From assembly GCA_905215335.1 (NCBI GenBank), contig CAJMPQ010000003.1, positions 124,001-188,000 on the forward strand: a DNA stretch of 64,000 nt, read 5' to 3'. Positions 1-7,945 of this stretch are shown in pieces. The stretch is from an uncultured bacterium (GTDB lineage Bacteria; Cyanobacteriota; Vampirovibrionia; Gastranaerophilales; Gastranaerophilaceae). The position numbers were made by a program, and so were the translations under genes. The notes under the pieces are model-generated. The model ran no database searches. It saw only the letters and a list, made by a program, of their open reading frames with translations, and was not told the DNA's origin. Positions within the stretch are counted from its first letter, which is position 1. Each line of letters opens with the position of its first letter.

Positions 1-767
1 TAGGTGTTTTGAAGTTTAGAGACGTCATTTATGCAGGTCAACATCCACCTATCATATCCCAAGAGTTATTTGATAAAGCACAGTTATCATTTAGAAAGGA
101 TAACAAACCTCTATACAGAGATGACCATAATTTTGCATTGTCTGGCATGATGACTTGTGCTAAATGTGGTTGTGCCATTACTGCTGAAATCAAGAAGGGT
201 AAATATATCTATTATCACTGCACAGGTGGCAAGGGAAAATGCGAACAAAAGAAAATATACATTAATGAATTAGATTTAATGCCACAATTTGATGAAGCCG
301 TAAAAGCTGTAAGTTTAGTACAAAAACATATTGATTATATAAAACAAGGGCTAAAAGAAAGTTTAGCTGACAAAAAAGAATTTTCTGAACAAATGCGTAC
401 AAATTTTGAAGCAGAGGCAAAACGAATTAGACACAGATTAGATAAAATAACCAATGAATATTATGATGATTTAGTTGACGCAAAATTTTACAACGAGAAA
501 AGAACTCAGTGGAATAATGATTTAGAAAATGTCATGATTAAACTTGAGGCACTTTATAGCGCGGAAAAAAAATATTATGAAGAAGGGGTTCGTATTATCG
601 AAACACTGAAAAACGCTTATAGCTTATATTTACAACAAACACCTTCTGAAAAAAGGAAAATGTTAAATTACTTACTATCGAACTGCAAGTTAGAAGGCAA
701 AAAGGTAAGCTATGACTATAACTTACCTTTCTCCTATTTTATAAATTTTGACTCTTGTCGCAAAAAA

Positions 768-794
<27 letters not shown>
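1..794 (+). CDS. Large serine recombinase, C-terminal part (cut by left edge)
   Basis: C-terminal part of a large serine recombinase (site-specific DNA integrase/resolvase of mobile elements). The frame is open to base 1, so the catalytic resolvase domain lies outside the window; the TTG at 9 is not a real start. Seen: the end of the Recombinase domain (YAGQHPPIIS), a zinc beta-ribbon with CAKC near bases 157-168 and a second HC/C pair near 220-242, then a long charged coiled coil (about bases 300-640), the usual order in this family. The last residues (YPGCDSNA) are encoded by the 3' part of the tRNA-Arg gene on the other strand, so the gene ends inside the tRNA. This places the end of an integrated element here. 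Family assignment is firm; catalytic activity cannot be judged. Confidence 0.88.
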
Positions 795-841
<47 letters not shown>

Positions 842-852
842 TTACGTTTTTT

Positions 853-880
853 ATATTACCACGAAAAAATTTTCTTGCAA
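853..880 (-). promoter_or_regulatory. Promoter of tRNA-Arg
   Basis: On the minus strand TTGCAA (875-880) and TAATAT (853-858) are 16 bp apart, close to the sigma-70 -35/-10 pattern, ending about 12 bases before the tRNA 5' end. The tRNA-Gly promoter in this window has the same 16-bp spacing. Confidence 0.6.
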
Positions 881-961
881 GTCTTTTATTTTATTTTCTT
901 TGCTTCTTTTTAAAAAATTTCACATTCCTTATTTTTTATTTATTCATTTTTTTGTTTAAGC

Positions 962-967
962 TATAAT
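962..967 (+). promoter_or_regulatory. -10 element upstream of alaS
   Basis: Consensus TATAAT preceded by GC (GCTATAAT), 39 bases before the alaS start. No good -35 is visible 16-18 bp upstream in the T-rich stretch. The same GCTATAAT string precedes nadE (7908) and the ABC permease gene (27971), so it looks like the house extended -10 form. Confidence 0.5.
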
Positions 968-1006
968 CGACATATACATTAGATTAAATATAAAGGATAC
1001 TTAATT

Positions 1007-3610
1007 ATGCTAACCGGAAATGAAATTAGAAAATTATACTTAGATTACTTTAAAAACAAACGTCAACATACAGTTGTGGAAAGTTCAAGTCTTGTACCTG
1101 ATAACCCAACTGTATTATTAACTACTGCAGGTATGCTTCAATTTTTACCTATTTTTTTAGGAATTCAAGATTGTCCATATGACCCTGCAAGAGCAACTTC
1201 TTGTCAGAAATGTGCAAGAGCTGGCGGCAAAGATTCAGATATCGAAAACGTCGGTAGAACTCCTCGCCATCATACATTTTTTGAAATGTTAGGTAATTTC
1301 TCTTTTGGTGATTATTACAAAAAAGAAATTATACCTTGGGCTTGGGAATTCGTTACCGAAGTTTTAAAATTAGACAAAGATAGACTTTGGATTACAATTT
1401 TTGAAACTGATGACGAAGCTTTTGATATTTGGAGAAGTGTTGGTGTCCCAGCTGAAAGAATAAAAAGAAAAGGCAAAAAAGATAATTTCTGGGGACCTCC
1501 AGGAGCATCAGGATCTTGTGGACCTTGCTCAGAAATTCATTATGACTTAGGTGAACAATATAAATGTGATGACCCAAATTGTGGTATCGACACTTGCGAA
1601 TGCGATAGATGGGTTGAAATTTGGAACTTAGTATTCACTGAACTATACCAAGACGAAGAAGGCAATCAATCTCCATTGGGTAAGAAAAACGTTGATACAG
1701 GTATGGGTTTAGAACGTATTACTATGGTTTGCCAAGGTGTAGCTTCAACATTTGAAACTGACTTATTAAAACCTATTATGGATAAAGTTTCAGAAATGAG
1801 TGGAGTTCCTTATAAAAAATCAGAAAAAACTGATATTTCTTTGAGAATCATTACTGACCATGCAAGATGCGTTACTTTCTTAATTTCTGATGGTGTAATC
1901 CCTGGAAATGAAGGTAGAAGTTATGTATTACGTATGATTTTACGTAGAGCTTTACGCCACGGAAAAATCTTAGGTATGGAACTTCCATTCTTATATAAAC
2001 TTGTAGACGTTATAGTTGAACACTACGGTGAAGCTTATCCTGAATTAGTAAAAAACAAACAAAAAGTTATTGATACAATCAAAAAAGAAGAAGAAAGATT
2101 TGCTAAAACACTTGACCGTGGTTATAAAATGCTTGATGAATTCATTGATAATAAAAAAGATATCGATGGAGAAAGTGCTTTCAAATTGTATGATACATTT
2201 GGATTCCCATTTGAATTAACAAAAGAAATCGCAGAAGAAAACGGTCTAAAAGTTGACGAAGCAGGATTTAAAGCAGCAATGCTTGAACAAAAAGAAAGAG
2301 CAAAAGCTGCAACTGCAAAAATCAGCGTAACAGGAGATATGAAATACGCAAAAATCGAAAAAGAAGTTGGTTCTACTAACTTCCTAGGATATAGTGAAAA
2401 CGAATGTTCTGATGCTAAAATTCTAGCTCAAATTGAAGGCGAAGGATTTGTAGACATTGTTTTGGATAAAACTCCATTTTACGCAGAATGTGGTGGACAA
2501 GTTGGAGATAGCGGTATTATCGAAAGTCCAAACTTAAAAGCTGAAGTATTAACAACATTTAAAGTTAACGACTTGTATGTTCATAGATGCGAAATTTTAA
2601 ATGGTGAAGTAACTATAGGTGATACTGTTAAAGCTACAATAGATTTAGCAAGACGTGAAGAAATAAGAGTTCACCACACATCAGCTCACTTACTTCAAGC
2701 TGCATTAATTAAAGTTCTAGGAGACGAAGTAAAACAAGCTGGTTCTCAAGTTGAAGAAAATCGTATGAGATTTGACTTCACATTTTCTAGAGCAATGACA
2801 GCTGATGAAATCAGAAAAACTGAAGAAATTATGAACAACTGGATCGGTGGAAATTACAAAATCAATACTCAAGTTATGGGTATTAAAGAAGCCGAACTAA
2901 CTGGAGCAACTGCATTATTTGGAGAAAAATATGGTGATGAAGTTAGAGTTGTTTCTATAGAAAATGATAATGAATGCATTTCTAAAGAATTTTGTGCAGG
3001 TACACATGCTAGACAATTAAAAGATTTAAGACTTGTAAAAATTGTTTCTGAAAGCGCAATTGCAGCTGGTACAAGACGTATTGAAGTTGTTGTTTCTAAA
3101 GCTGCGATAAATTACTTAAATGCAAAATCTACAGAATTAGATAAATTATCAACAAAATTCAAATCTCACTTTGATGAAGTTGTTGAACGTGTTGAAAAAT
3201 TATCTGATGAAAATAGAGAACTTCAAAAACAAGTTGAAAAACTTGAAGAAGAAAATGCTAGAAGCAAATTTGCATCTTTTGTATCTAAAGCACAAAACAT
3301 TGAAGGAGGTAAATTATTTATCTCTAAAGTTACAGCACTAAAACCAGTTGGTATTAAAATTGGCTTAGAATTTTTATCTCAAAAACTAGGAGACAGCATA
3401 ATTATCCTAGCTGGTGAAACTACAGTTGCCGTAAAAGTTTCAGATAATTTTGTAAAACAAGGTATCAACGCAGGTAAAATTGTTGGTGAAATTGCAAGAG
3501 CAACAGGAGCTAATGGTGGTGGCAGACCAAACTTTGCTCAAGGCGGCATTAAAGATGCTACAAAATTAGACGAAATCTTAGCTAAAATAGAAGCTGATAT
3601 AAAAGGTTAA
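1007..3610 (+). CDS. alaS: Alanyl-tRNA synthetase
   Basis: Charges tRNA-Ala and edits mischarged Ser/Gly; cytoplasmic class II synthetase. The 867 residues match the usual bacterial length. Seen: the catalytic N-terminus with TTAGMLQFLP and GRTPRHHTFFEMLGNFSFG, the editing-domain zinc set HxxxH (H557, H561) and CxxxH (C663, H667), a coiled coil near 690-755, and a C-terminal DHHA1/C-Ala domain ending with GGGRPNFAQGG. The second editing motif reads CAGTHA, where CGGTH is more usual; both zinc ligands are kept. It has its own promoter and an SD (AAAGGA) before ATG. It is followed by a small orphan with a strong SD, perhaps cotranscribed. Confidence 0.98.
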   Translation: MLTGNEIRKLYLDYFKNKRQHTVVESSSLVPDNPTVLLTTAGMLQFLPIFLGIQDCPYDPARATSCQKCARAGGKDSDIENVGRTPRHHTFFEMLGNFSFGDYYKKEIIPWAWEFVTEVLKLDKDRLWITIFETDDEAFDIWRSVGVPAERIKRKGKKDNFWGPPGASGSCGPCSEIHYDLGEQYKCDDPNCGIDTCECDRWVEIWNLVFTELYQDEEGNQSPLGKKNVDTGMGLERITMVCQGVASTFETDLLKPIMDKVSEMSGVPYKKSEKTDISLRIITDHARCVTFLISDGVIPGNEGRSYVLRMILRRALRHGKILGMELPFLYKLVDVIVEHYGEAYPELVKNKQKVIDTIKKEEERFAKTLDRGYKMLDEFIDNKKDIDGESAFKLYDTFGFPFELTKEIAEENGLKVDEAGFKAAMLEQKERAKAATAKISVTGDMKYAKIEKEVGSTNFLGYSENECSDAKILAQIEGEGFVDIVLDKTPFYAECGGQVGDSGIIESPNLKAEVLTTFKVNDLYVHRCEILNGEVTIGDTVKATIDLARREEIRVHHTSAHLLQAALIKVLGDEVKQAGSQVEENRMRFDFTFSRAMTADEIRKTEEIMNNWIGGNYKINTQVMGIKEAELTGATALFGEKYGDEVRVVSIENDNECISKEFCAGTHARQLKDLRLVKIVSESAIAAGTRRIEVVVSKAAINYLNAKSTELDKLSTKFKSHFDEVVERVEKLSDENRELQKQVEKLEEENARSKFASFVSKAQNIEGGKLFISKVTALKPVGIKIGLEFLSQKLGDSIIILAGETTVAVKVSDNFVKQGINAGKIVGEIARATGANGGGRPNFAQGGIKDATKLDEILAKIEADIKG

Positions 3611-3667
3611 AATTAAAATAACAAAAAATATTTTGTTCAAATTTAATATTTATAGAAGGAGATAAAT

Positions 3668-3898
3668 ATGACAATTAAAATGGATAACGCATTTAGTATA
3701 CTTGACCGTTTTGGACAACCAACAGGTAATTGGGCTAAAAAATTCAAACCTTCAAAACCTGCAGAAATGGATAGTATCGACGATTTTAATAAACATTTTG
3801 AACAAAAGATTTTAAATCATAAAGTAGATAGAACTCCAGATCAAGATACTTTCACAAAAGGGCCAAAAGATGGCGGAAGTATTCCTAATACATTCTAA
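3668..3898 (+). CDS. Small orphan protein, 76 aa
   Basis: I do not recognise this protein. It is short, charged and soluble, without signal peptide or membrane segment, and has a Pro/Lys/Asp-rich C-terminus ending DGGSIPNTF. Translation looks real: a strong SD (GAAGGAG) sits 6-7 bases before ATG, and a rho-independent terminator follows 20 bases after the stop. It lies 57 bases behind alaS and may be transcribed with it. Codon use looks like its neighbours. Confidence 0.7.
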   Translation: MTIKMDNAFSILDRFGQPTGNWAKKFKPSKPAEMDSIDDFNKHFEQKILNHKVDRTPDQDTFTKGPKDGGSIPNTF

Positions 3899-3918
3899 GT
3901 TTTAATTTACAAATTTAC

Positions 3919-3960
3919 AAAAAACTCCTTATAACTTATGATAGTTGTAAGGAGTTTTTA
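3919..3960 (+). terminator. Rho-independent terminator
   Basis: AAAACTCCTTATAACT pairs with AGTTGTAAGGAGTTTT (one G-U) over a 6-base loop, followed by T's. It ends the alaS/orphan unit just before the dut ribosome binding site. Confidence 0.85.
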
Positions 3961-3974
3961 TATAAGGAGAGCTT

Positions 3975-4412
3975 ATGACAACATTAAAAATCAAAAAATT
4001 ATCACACAATATAAATATTCCAGAATATAAAACAGAAGGAGCAGCAGGAATGGATTTATGCGCTGCAATTTCTGAACCTATCACCTTAAAGCCTTTGGAA
4101 AGAAGCTTAATCCCAACAGGATTAAAAATAGAACTTGAACATGGCTATGAAGCACAAATAAGACCACGCTCAGGACTTTCTATTAAACACGGCATAACTT
4201 TAATCAATTGTGTTGGAACGATTGATGAAGATTATAGAGGTGAAGTTTGTATTCCTGTTGTAAACTTATCAAACGAAACCTATACAATAGAACCTCAAGA
4301 AAGAATTGCCCAAATGATTATTGCTAAAGTTGAGCAAGCAAAGATAGAAGTTGTAACAGAATTATCTGAAACTACTCGAGGTGTAGGAGGCTTCGGTTCA
4401 ACAGGAAAATAA
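3975..4412 (+). CDS. dut: dUTP diphosphatase (dUTPase)
   Basis: Hydrolyses dUTP to dUMP and pyrophosphate, keeping uracil out of DNA and supplying thymidylate synthesis. The 145 residues match the trimeric dUTPase family. All five family motifs are visible in order: AGMDLCA (1), PRSGLS (2), GTIDEDYRGEV (3, with the catalytic Asp), RIAQMI (4) and the Gly-rich P-loop-like RGVGGFGSTG at the C-terminus (5). ATG follows an SD (AAGGAGA). It lies directly after a terminator, so it probably has its own start of transcription. Confidence 0.97.
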   Translation: MTTLKIKKLSHNINIPEYKTEGAAGMDLCAAISEPITLKPLERSLIPTGLKIELEHGYEAQIRPRSGLSIKHGITLINCVGTIDEDYRGEVCIPVVNLSNETYTIEPQERIAQMIIAKVEQAKIEVVTELSETTRGVGGFGSTGK

Positions 4413-4513
4413 AACTACTACATATTGAGGATTTAAAATAAAGACATTTCAACTAGAATAAGCACAAGTTATTATTTTACGATGGTTCTCAATAAGTAAA
4501 GGAGATTGAAATT

Positions 4514-4879
4514 ATGGAAACTGCTGAATTAGACAAACTAAGAGGTAAAAACTGGATGGCAGCAATGATGTGTTGCTGGGGTCTAGGAACTATAGGTGCA
4601 CATAGATTTTACACCGGAAAAACAACTACAGGTTGGATTATGGCTGCATTAACCATAACAGGTTGTCTTGCTCCAATTAGTATAATTTGGGCATTTATTG
4701 ACGGGGTTATGCTTGCATTAGGTAAATTTACTCACGACGATGGAAGTGAACTATACGAAAGAATTGACTGGGTTGGTTATGTATACATCGGCGTAATGGT
4801 TTTAGGTATTCTTGGCGCTGCTGCATACTTTGCTATGATATCTGCAGGTGTTGCTGCCATCATGAGCGGTCAATCTTAA
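4514..4879 (+). CDS. TM2 domain membrane protein
   Basis: 121 residues with a TM2 domain: a Gly-rich motif GAHRFYTGKTTTGW between two hydrophobic helices (about residues 17-32 and 36-68), then a third strongly hydrophobic helix near 90-117. The role of TM2 proteins in bacteria is poorly defined; they are small inner-membrane proteins. ATG follows AAAGGAGA. A terminator follows 24 bases after the stop, so this looks like a single-gene unit. Confidence 0.85.
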   Translation: METAELDKLRGKNWMAAMMCCWGLGTIGAHRFYTGKTTTGWIMAALTITGCLAPISIIWAFIDGVMLALGKFTHDDGSELYERIDWVGYVYIGVMVLGILGAAAYFAMISAGVAAIMSGQS

Positions 4880-4902
4880 TTATTCTTTTAAATTTATATA
4901 TC

Positions 4903-4940
4903 AAGGCTGTACGAAATACGATTTCGGTACAGCCTTTCTT
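4903..4940 (+). terminator. Rho-independent terminator
   Basis: AAGGCTGTAC-GAAAT and ATTTCGGTACAGCCTT form a long stem with one bulged base around loop ACG, followed by TTTCTT. It ends the TM2 gene and sits only 8 bases before the next start codon. Confidence 0.8.
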
Positions 4941-4948
4941 AAACAAAT

Positions 4949-5242
4949 ATGACAACTACAAAATTAAATTCAAAACAAATATTTATTTTAAGTTTACCAA
5001 TACTTACAATAATACTGGTAAATTTATTAGTCATGGCACATTTCAAAAACATTTGCCTAATCAAACTACTAACTCATCATCCTTGCTGGGGTTGCGGATT
5101 AACTAGAGCATTAGCCCAAGCCAGCAGATTTCATTTTAAAGAAGCATATGAATTAAATCATCTTATTATTATCGTTATTCCCCTATTATTCTTTATATGG
5201 ATTGCACTCATAAAAAAAGAGATTGATAAAAAAGAGCAATAA
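4949..5242 (+). CDS. DUF2752 membrane protein
   Basis: 97 residues: hydrophobic helix at about 12-30, the conserved Cys motif PCWGCGLTRA at about 46-55, a stretch ending ELNH, and a second hydrophobic helix at about 70-88. This matches the DUF2752 family (CPxCGxTRA between membrane segments), which has no settled function. The preceding terminator ends at about 4940 and no clear SD precedes the ATG, so translation initiation is the weak point. Confidence 0.8.
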   Translation: MTTTKLNSKQIFILSLPILTIILVNLLVMAHFKNICLIKLLTHHPCWGCGLTRALAQASRFHFKEAYELNHLIIIVIPLLFFIWIALIKKEIDKKEQ

Positions 5243-5246
5243 AAAA

Positions 5247-5263
5247 GGAACCTTGAAGGTTCC
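5247..5263 (+). terminator. Weak hairpin terminator
   Basis: GGAACCT-TGA-AGGTTCC is a perfect 7-bp stem with a 3-base loop, preceded by A's but followed only by GTTTAG. It begins 5 bases after the DUF2752 stop. The rest of the gap to 5384 is AT-rich, with an unexplained purine tract (AAGGAGG at 5280-5288) and no convincing gene. Confidence 0.55.
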
Positions 5264-5383
5264 GTTTAGTAGTAGGGGAAAAGGAGGAAAAATTATTGGT
5301 TTCTAATTACATTTTATATATCGGAAAAATTTTATTAGAACTTTAATAATTCACTTATTTATGTTACAAAATCTTTACAATAA

Positions 5384-5411
5384 AAAACGACCCTTTTAAT
5401 TGGGTCGTTTA
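5384..5411. terminator. Bidirectional terminator
   Basis: AAAACGACCC and GGGTCGTTT pair over TTTTAATT, with A's on one side and T's on the other, so it can work in both directions. It mainly serves the minus-strand gene whose stop codon lies 17 bases away. Confidence 0.75.
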
Positions 5412-5427
5412 CTATTAAATCAAAAAC

Positions 5428-5826
5428 CTATTTTAGCATAATTTTTAGCTTATCAATAATATTATAACCTTTAGATTTTTTCACGTAATCCAAAGATAAT
5501 CGACTTTCATCAACAATATACTGACGAGCTTTTGAAGTTTTTGGATACAAAATTTTCATACGGAATAAAAAATCATCTTGTAATTTTTTCATATCATCCA
5601 AACGATCAACCATTTTTTTATTCAAGTAAAAACTTATAGGATTATGCTTTGACTGCGAATTCACAAACGTGTCCTTTGCTATCATACCTATAGTTGGTTG
5701 ATCTAAAGATTCTTCCATAAATTTTCGATAATTTTCAATATCCTTTATTTGTGGAGCAGAAATATTATCTAGGCTTGCATTTACTGCCGCAGCCCTTGCT
5801 CCTAAGCGGGTTACATGTATATTCAT
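5428..5826 (-). CDS. Orphan protein, 132 aa
   Basis: I do not recognise this protein. It looks soluble: an N-terminal Ala-rich stretch (TRLGARAAAVNAS), then mostly charged predicted helices. There is no signal peptide. ATG is preceded by AAGGAGA. An upstream minus-strand TATAAT lies in the gap, directly after the terminator of the His-rich gene, so it is likely its own transcription unit. Confidence 0.7.
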   Translation of the reverse strand: MNIHVTRLGARAAAVNASLDNISAPQIKDIENYRKFMEESLDQPTIGMIAKDTFVNSQSKHNPISFYLNKKMVDRLDDMKKLQDDFLFRMKILYPKTSKARQYIVDESRLSLDYVKKSKGYNIIDKLKIMLK

Positions 5827-5859
5827 AACTATCTCCTTATTCCATAAAACATTATAACA

Positions 5860-5890
5860 AAAATAAAAATCATCTTGAACAACAAGATGA
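5860..5890 (-). terminator. Rho-independent terminator of the His-rich gene
   Basis: On the minus strand TCATCTTG-TTGTT-CAAGATGA is a perfect 8-bp stem followed by TTTTTATTTT. It ends transcription of the gene at 5967-6203. Confidence 0.8.
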
Positions 5891-5966
5891 CTTATAGAGT
5901 TATGGGATTAAGATTAAGAACGGGGGGTAAATTTAACTTTTTCCGTATGTTAAGTAAGTAGGTGAA

Positions 5967-6203
5967 TTAGTCTACAATTGCTGAAATTATTGTTGCTAAA
6001 CCTGCAACACCGGCAATTGTAGCAAATGTTCTTGTTCTATGATAAGACGCACAATGTCTATCACATCTATGACTATGATGGTGATCATATCTATATTCAT
6101 AGTGATGTGGTCTTGGAGGTCTATTATAATGATGTTTTGGCGGTTTTGCAAAACATGGTGCAGCTATAGCTAAACATAATACAGTCGCAATAATCTTTTT
6201 CAT
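5967..6203 (-). CDS. Small exported His/Pro/Tyr-rich protein
   Basis: 78 residues with a clear Sec signal peptide (MKKIIATVLCLAIAAPCFA), then a 40-residue segment dense in His, Pro, Tyr and Arg (KHHYNRPPRPHHYEYRYDHHHSH, split here by position 23-45) with two Cys, and a C-terminal hydrophobic helix (about 58-77). The His/Cys content suggests metal binding at the cell surface or in the periplasm, which is inference. ATG follows GGAGGT. It resembles in style, not in sequence, the exported Asp/Trp/Cys-rich protein at 25853-26233. Confidence 0.75.
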   Translation of the reverse strand: MKKIIATVLCLAIAAPCFAKPPKHHYNRPPRPHHYEYRYDHHHSHRCDRHCASYHRTRTFATIAGVAGLATIISAIVD

Positions 6204-6346
6204 AATATACCTCCATTCTCTCTATTGATTTTCTACCTATATTCATTAAACGATTTAAAAATAAAAAAGTTCATTTTTCATTAAAAATTTTGTAAAAAAC
6301 TTGAAAAATAATGGAAAAACACCGAAAATAGATATAGACAAGGCCT

Positions 6347-7891
6347 ATGGATAAAAATAAAATTATAAATTTTCCAAAATATACAAATAAAAAAAACAAA
6401 TCCATAAGTAAAGGTTTTGCAATCTTTAATGAGGGTGTTGTTTTTTATGATCAAGATAAATATGATTTAGCCTATCAAAAATTTATTGAAGCTGAAAAAT
6501 TGGGATATAAATCAATAGACTTATATAATAATATAATTTATATCTTAAGTCTTGATTTAGAAAAAAATAAAGAACGTCTACTTAAATATATCAATAAAAG
6601 TATCAAATATGATGATGAAAATGAATATGCATATTTTATAAAAGGTTATGTTTTATTACAAATAGAAGACTTCGAACAAGCTCTGGAAGCCTTTCTAAAA
6701 GCCTATAAAATGGGTTATGACGCCCCTCTAATATACATTTACATCTCAAAAACTTACTATCAATTAAATAATTATTTAAAAGAAATTGCATTTATTTCAA
6801 AGGGTTTAAACAAATATCCAAATAACAAAGAATGTTTAAATCAAAAAGGAGATAGCTATTATTGGCATGAAGAATATTCAAAGGCTTTAAAATATTATCT
6901 TAAAGCAGAAGAACAAGGATTAGTTGATACAGAATTATATTATCATATATCTTATTGTTACAGTAAAGCAAGAGATTTCAAAAAGGCTTTAATATATGCG
7001 AACAAAGAAATATTCATAGATAAAACCGGAGCTTATGGTTATTACAGAAAAGGTTTTACTCACTATGAAGCCGGAAATATTGATGCTGCACTTGAAGCCT
7101 ACTTAGAAGCCGAAAAATTTGATCACAATTACAGAACATTTTATGACATGTATTTGAACATGTCTGAAATTTATCTTGATAAAAATGATTATGAAAAAGC
7201 TTTAAAATATATTGATAAAGCAATAGCATTAGAGAATAAAAATGCCCAATTTTACTTTTATAAAGGATATATATTATACAAACAAAAAAAATATTCTGAA
7301 GCCTTAAAATTGTATAAAAAAGCATACTGTTTAGGAGAAAATTCCACTGATTTAATTGTAGAAATGTCAAACGTTTATGTAACACAAAAAAAATACAAAT
7401 TAGCATTAGAATTACTTAACAAACACCTGCCAACATCCCAAGATAAAAATATGTTGTTATCCATTAAAGCTGGTGTCTTATATAAACTAAACAGATCTTC
7501 AGAATCAAAATCTATTCTAAGAAAGCTATACAAAATCGACCCTACTAATCATTGGATAATTCAAGCTTACGGAATTGCATTAACTGAAGAAAAACAATAC
7601 CAAAAAGCAATAAAAAGATTAGAACCAATCATTGATAAATTGGCAGAAATTAATCCATTTTCATATTTTTCACTTAGTCTTTCATATTTTAAAACTAAAA
7701 GATATAAAGAGAGCTTGAATATACTAACAAAATATGCAAAATACGAAGAACTGGAAGATCTTGAATATAAAGATAAACAAGAAATAAAAAGATTAGTAAA
7801 TAACCTATACAAAATATTTGGCCTTAATGATGAATTAAAAAGCATCATAAATAAATTTTCACCAGTTATTATTTTTCCTAAATACATATAA
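6347..7891 (+). CDS. TPR repeat protein, 514 aa
   Basis: Made almost wholly of tetratricopeptide repeats: about 12 34-residue units with the W/Y-G-A-A/F-P pattern, for example YEKALKYIDKAIALENKNAQ and YSEALKLYKKAYCLG. There is no signal peptide or membrane helix, so it should be a cytoplasmic protein-protein scaffold. Partner unknown. The only SD-like sequence before the ATG is AAGG. It is followed by nadE 54 bases on, which has its own -10 element. The protein is very rich in Lys, Tyr and Asn, reflecting the AT-rich base composition. Confidence 0.88.
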   Translation: MDKNKIINFPKYTNKKNKSISKGFAIFNEGVVFYDQDKYDLAYQKFIEAEKLGYKSIDLYNNIIYILSLDLEKNKERLLKYINKSIKYDDENEYAYFIKGYVLLQIEDFEQALEAFLKAYKMGYDAPLIYIYISKTYYQLNNYLKEIAFISKGLNKYPNNKECLNQKGDSYYWHEEYSKALKYYLKAEEQGLVDTELYYHISYCYSKARDFKKALIYANKEIFIDKTGAYGYYRKGFTHYEAGNIDAALEAYLEAEKFDHNYRTFYDMYLNMSEIYLDKNDYEKALKYIDKAIALENKNAQFYFYKGYILYKQKKYSEALKLYKKAYCLGENSTDLIVEMSNVYVTQKKYKLALELLNKHLPTSQDKNMLLSIKAGVLYKLNRSSESKSILRKLYKIDPTNHWIIQAYGIALTEEKQYQKAIKRLEPIIDKLAEINPFSYFSLSLSYFKTKRYKESLNILTKYAKYEELEDLEYKDKQEIKRLVNNLYKIFGLNDELKSIINKFSPVIIFPKYI

Positions 7892-7909
7892 TATAAAACT
7901 TTTTTAAGC

Positions 7910-7915
7910 TATAAT
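7910..7915 (+). promoter_or_regulatory. -10 element upstream of nadE
   Basis: TATAAT in the context AAGCTATAAT, 30 bases before the nadE start and within the short gap behind the TPR gene. The -35 region is not convincing. Confidence 0.45.
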
Positions 7916-7945
7916 TAAATAAAAAGTTTTATTTGAAGGTGAAAT

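Noticed and set aside
2993..3013. CAGTHA instead of CGGTH in alaS as a loss-of-editing sign
   Set aside because: Both zinc ligands C663 and H667 are kept, so the change is probably neutral.
5283..5344. Tiny open frame starting TTG behind AAGGAGG
   Set aside because: Only about 17 codons with a weak start; composition shows nothing. It may be noise in the intergenic gap.
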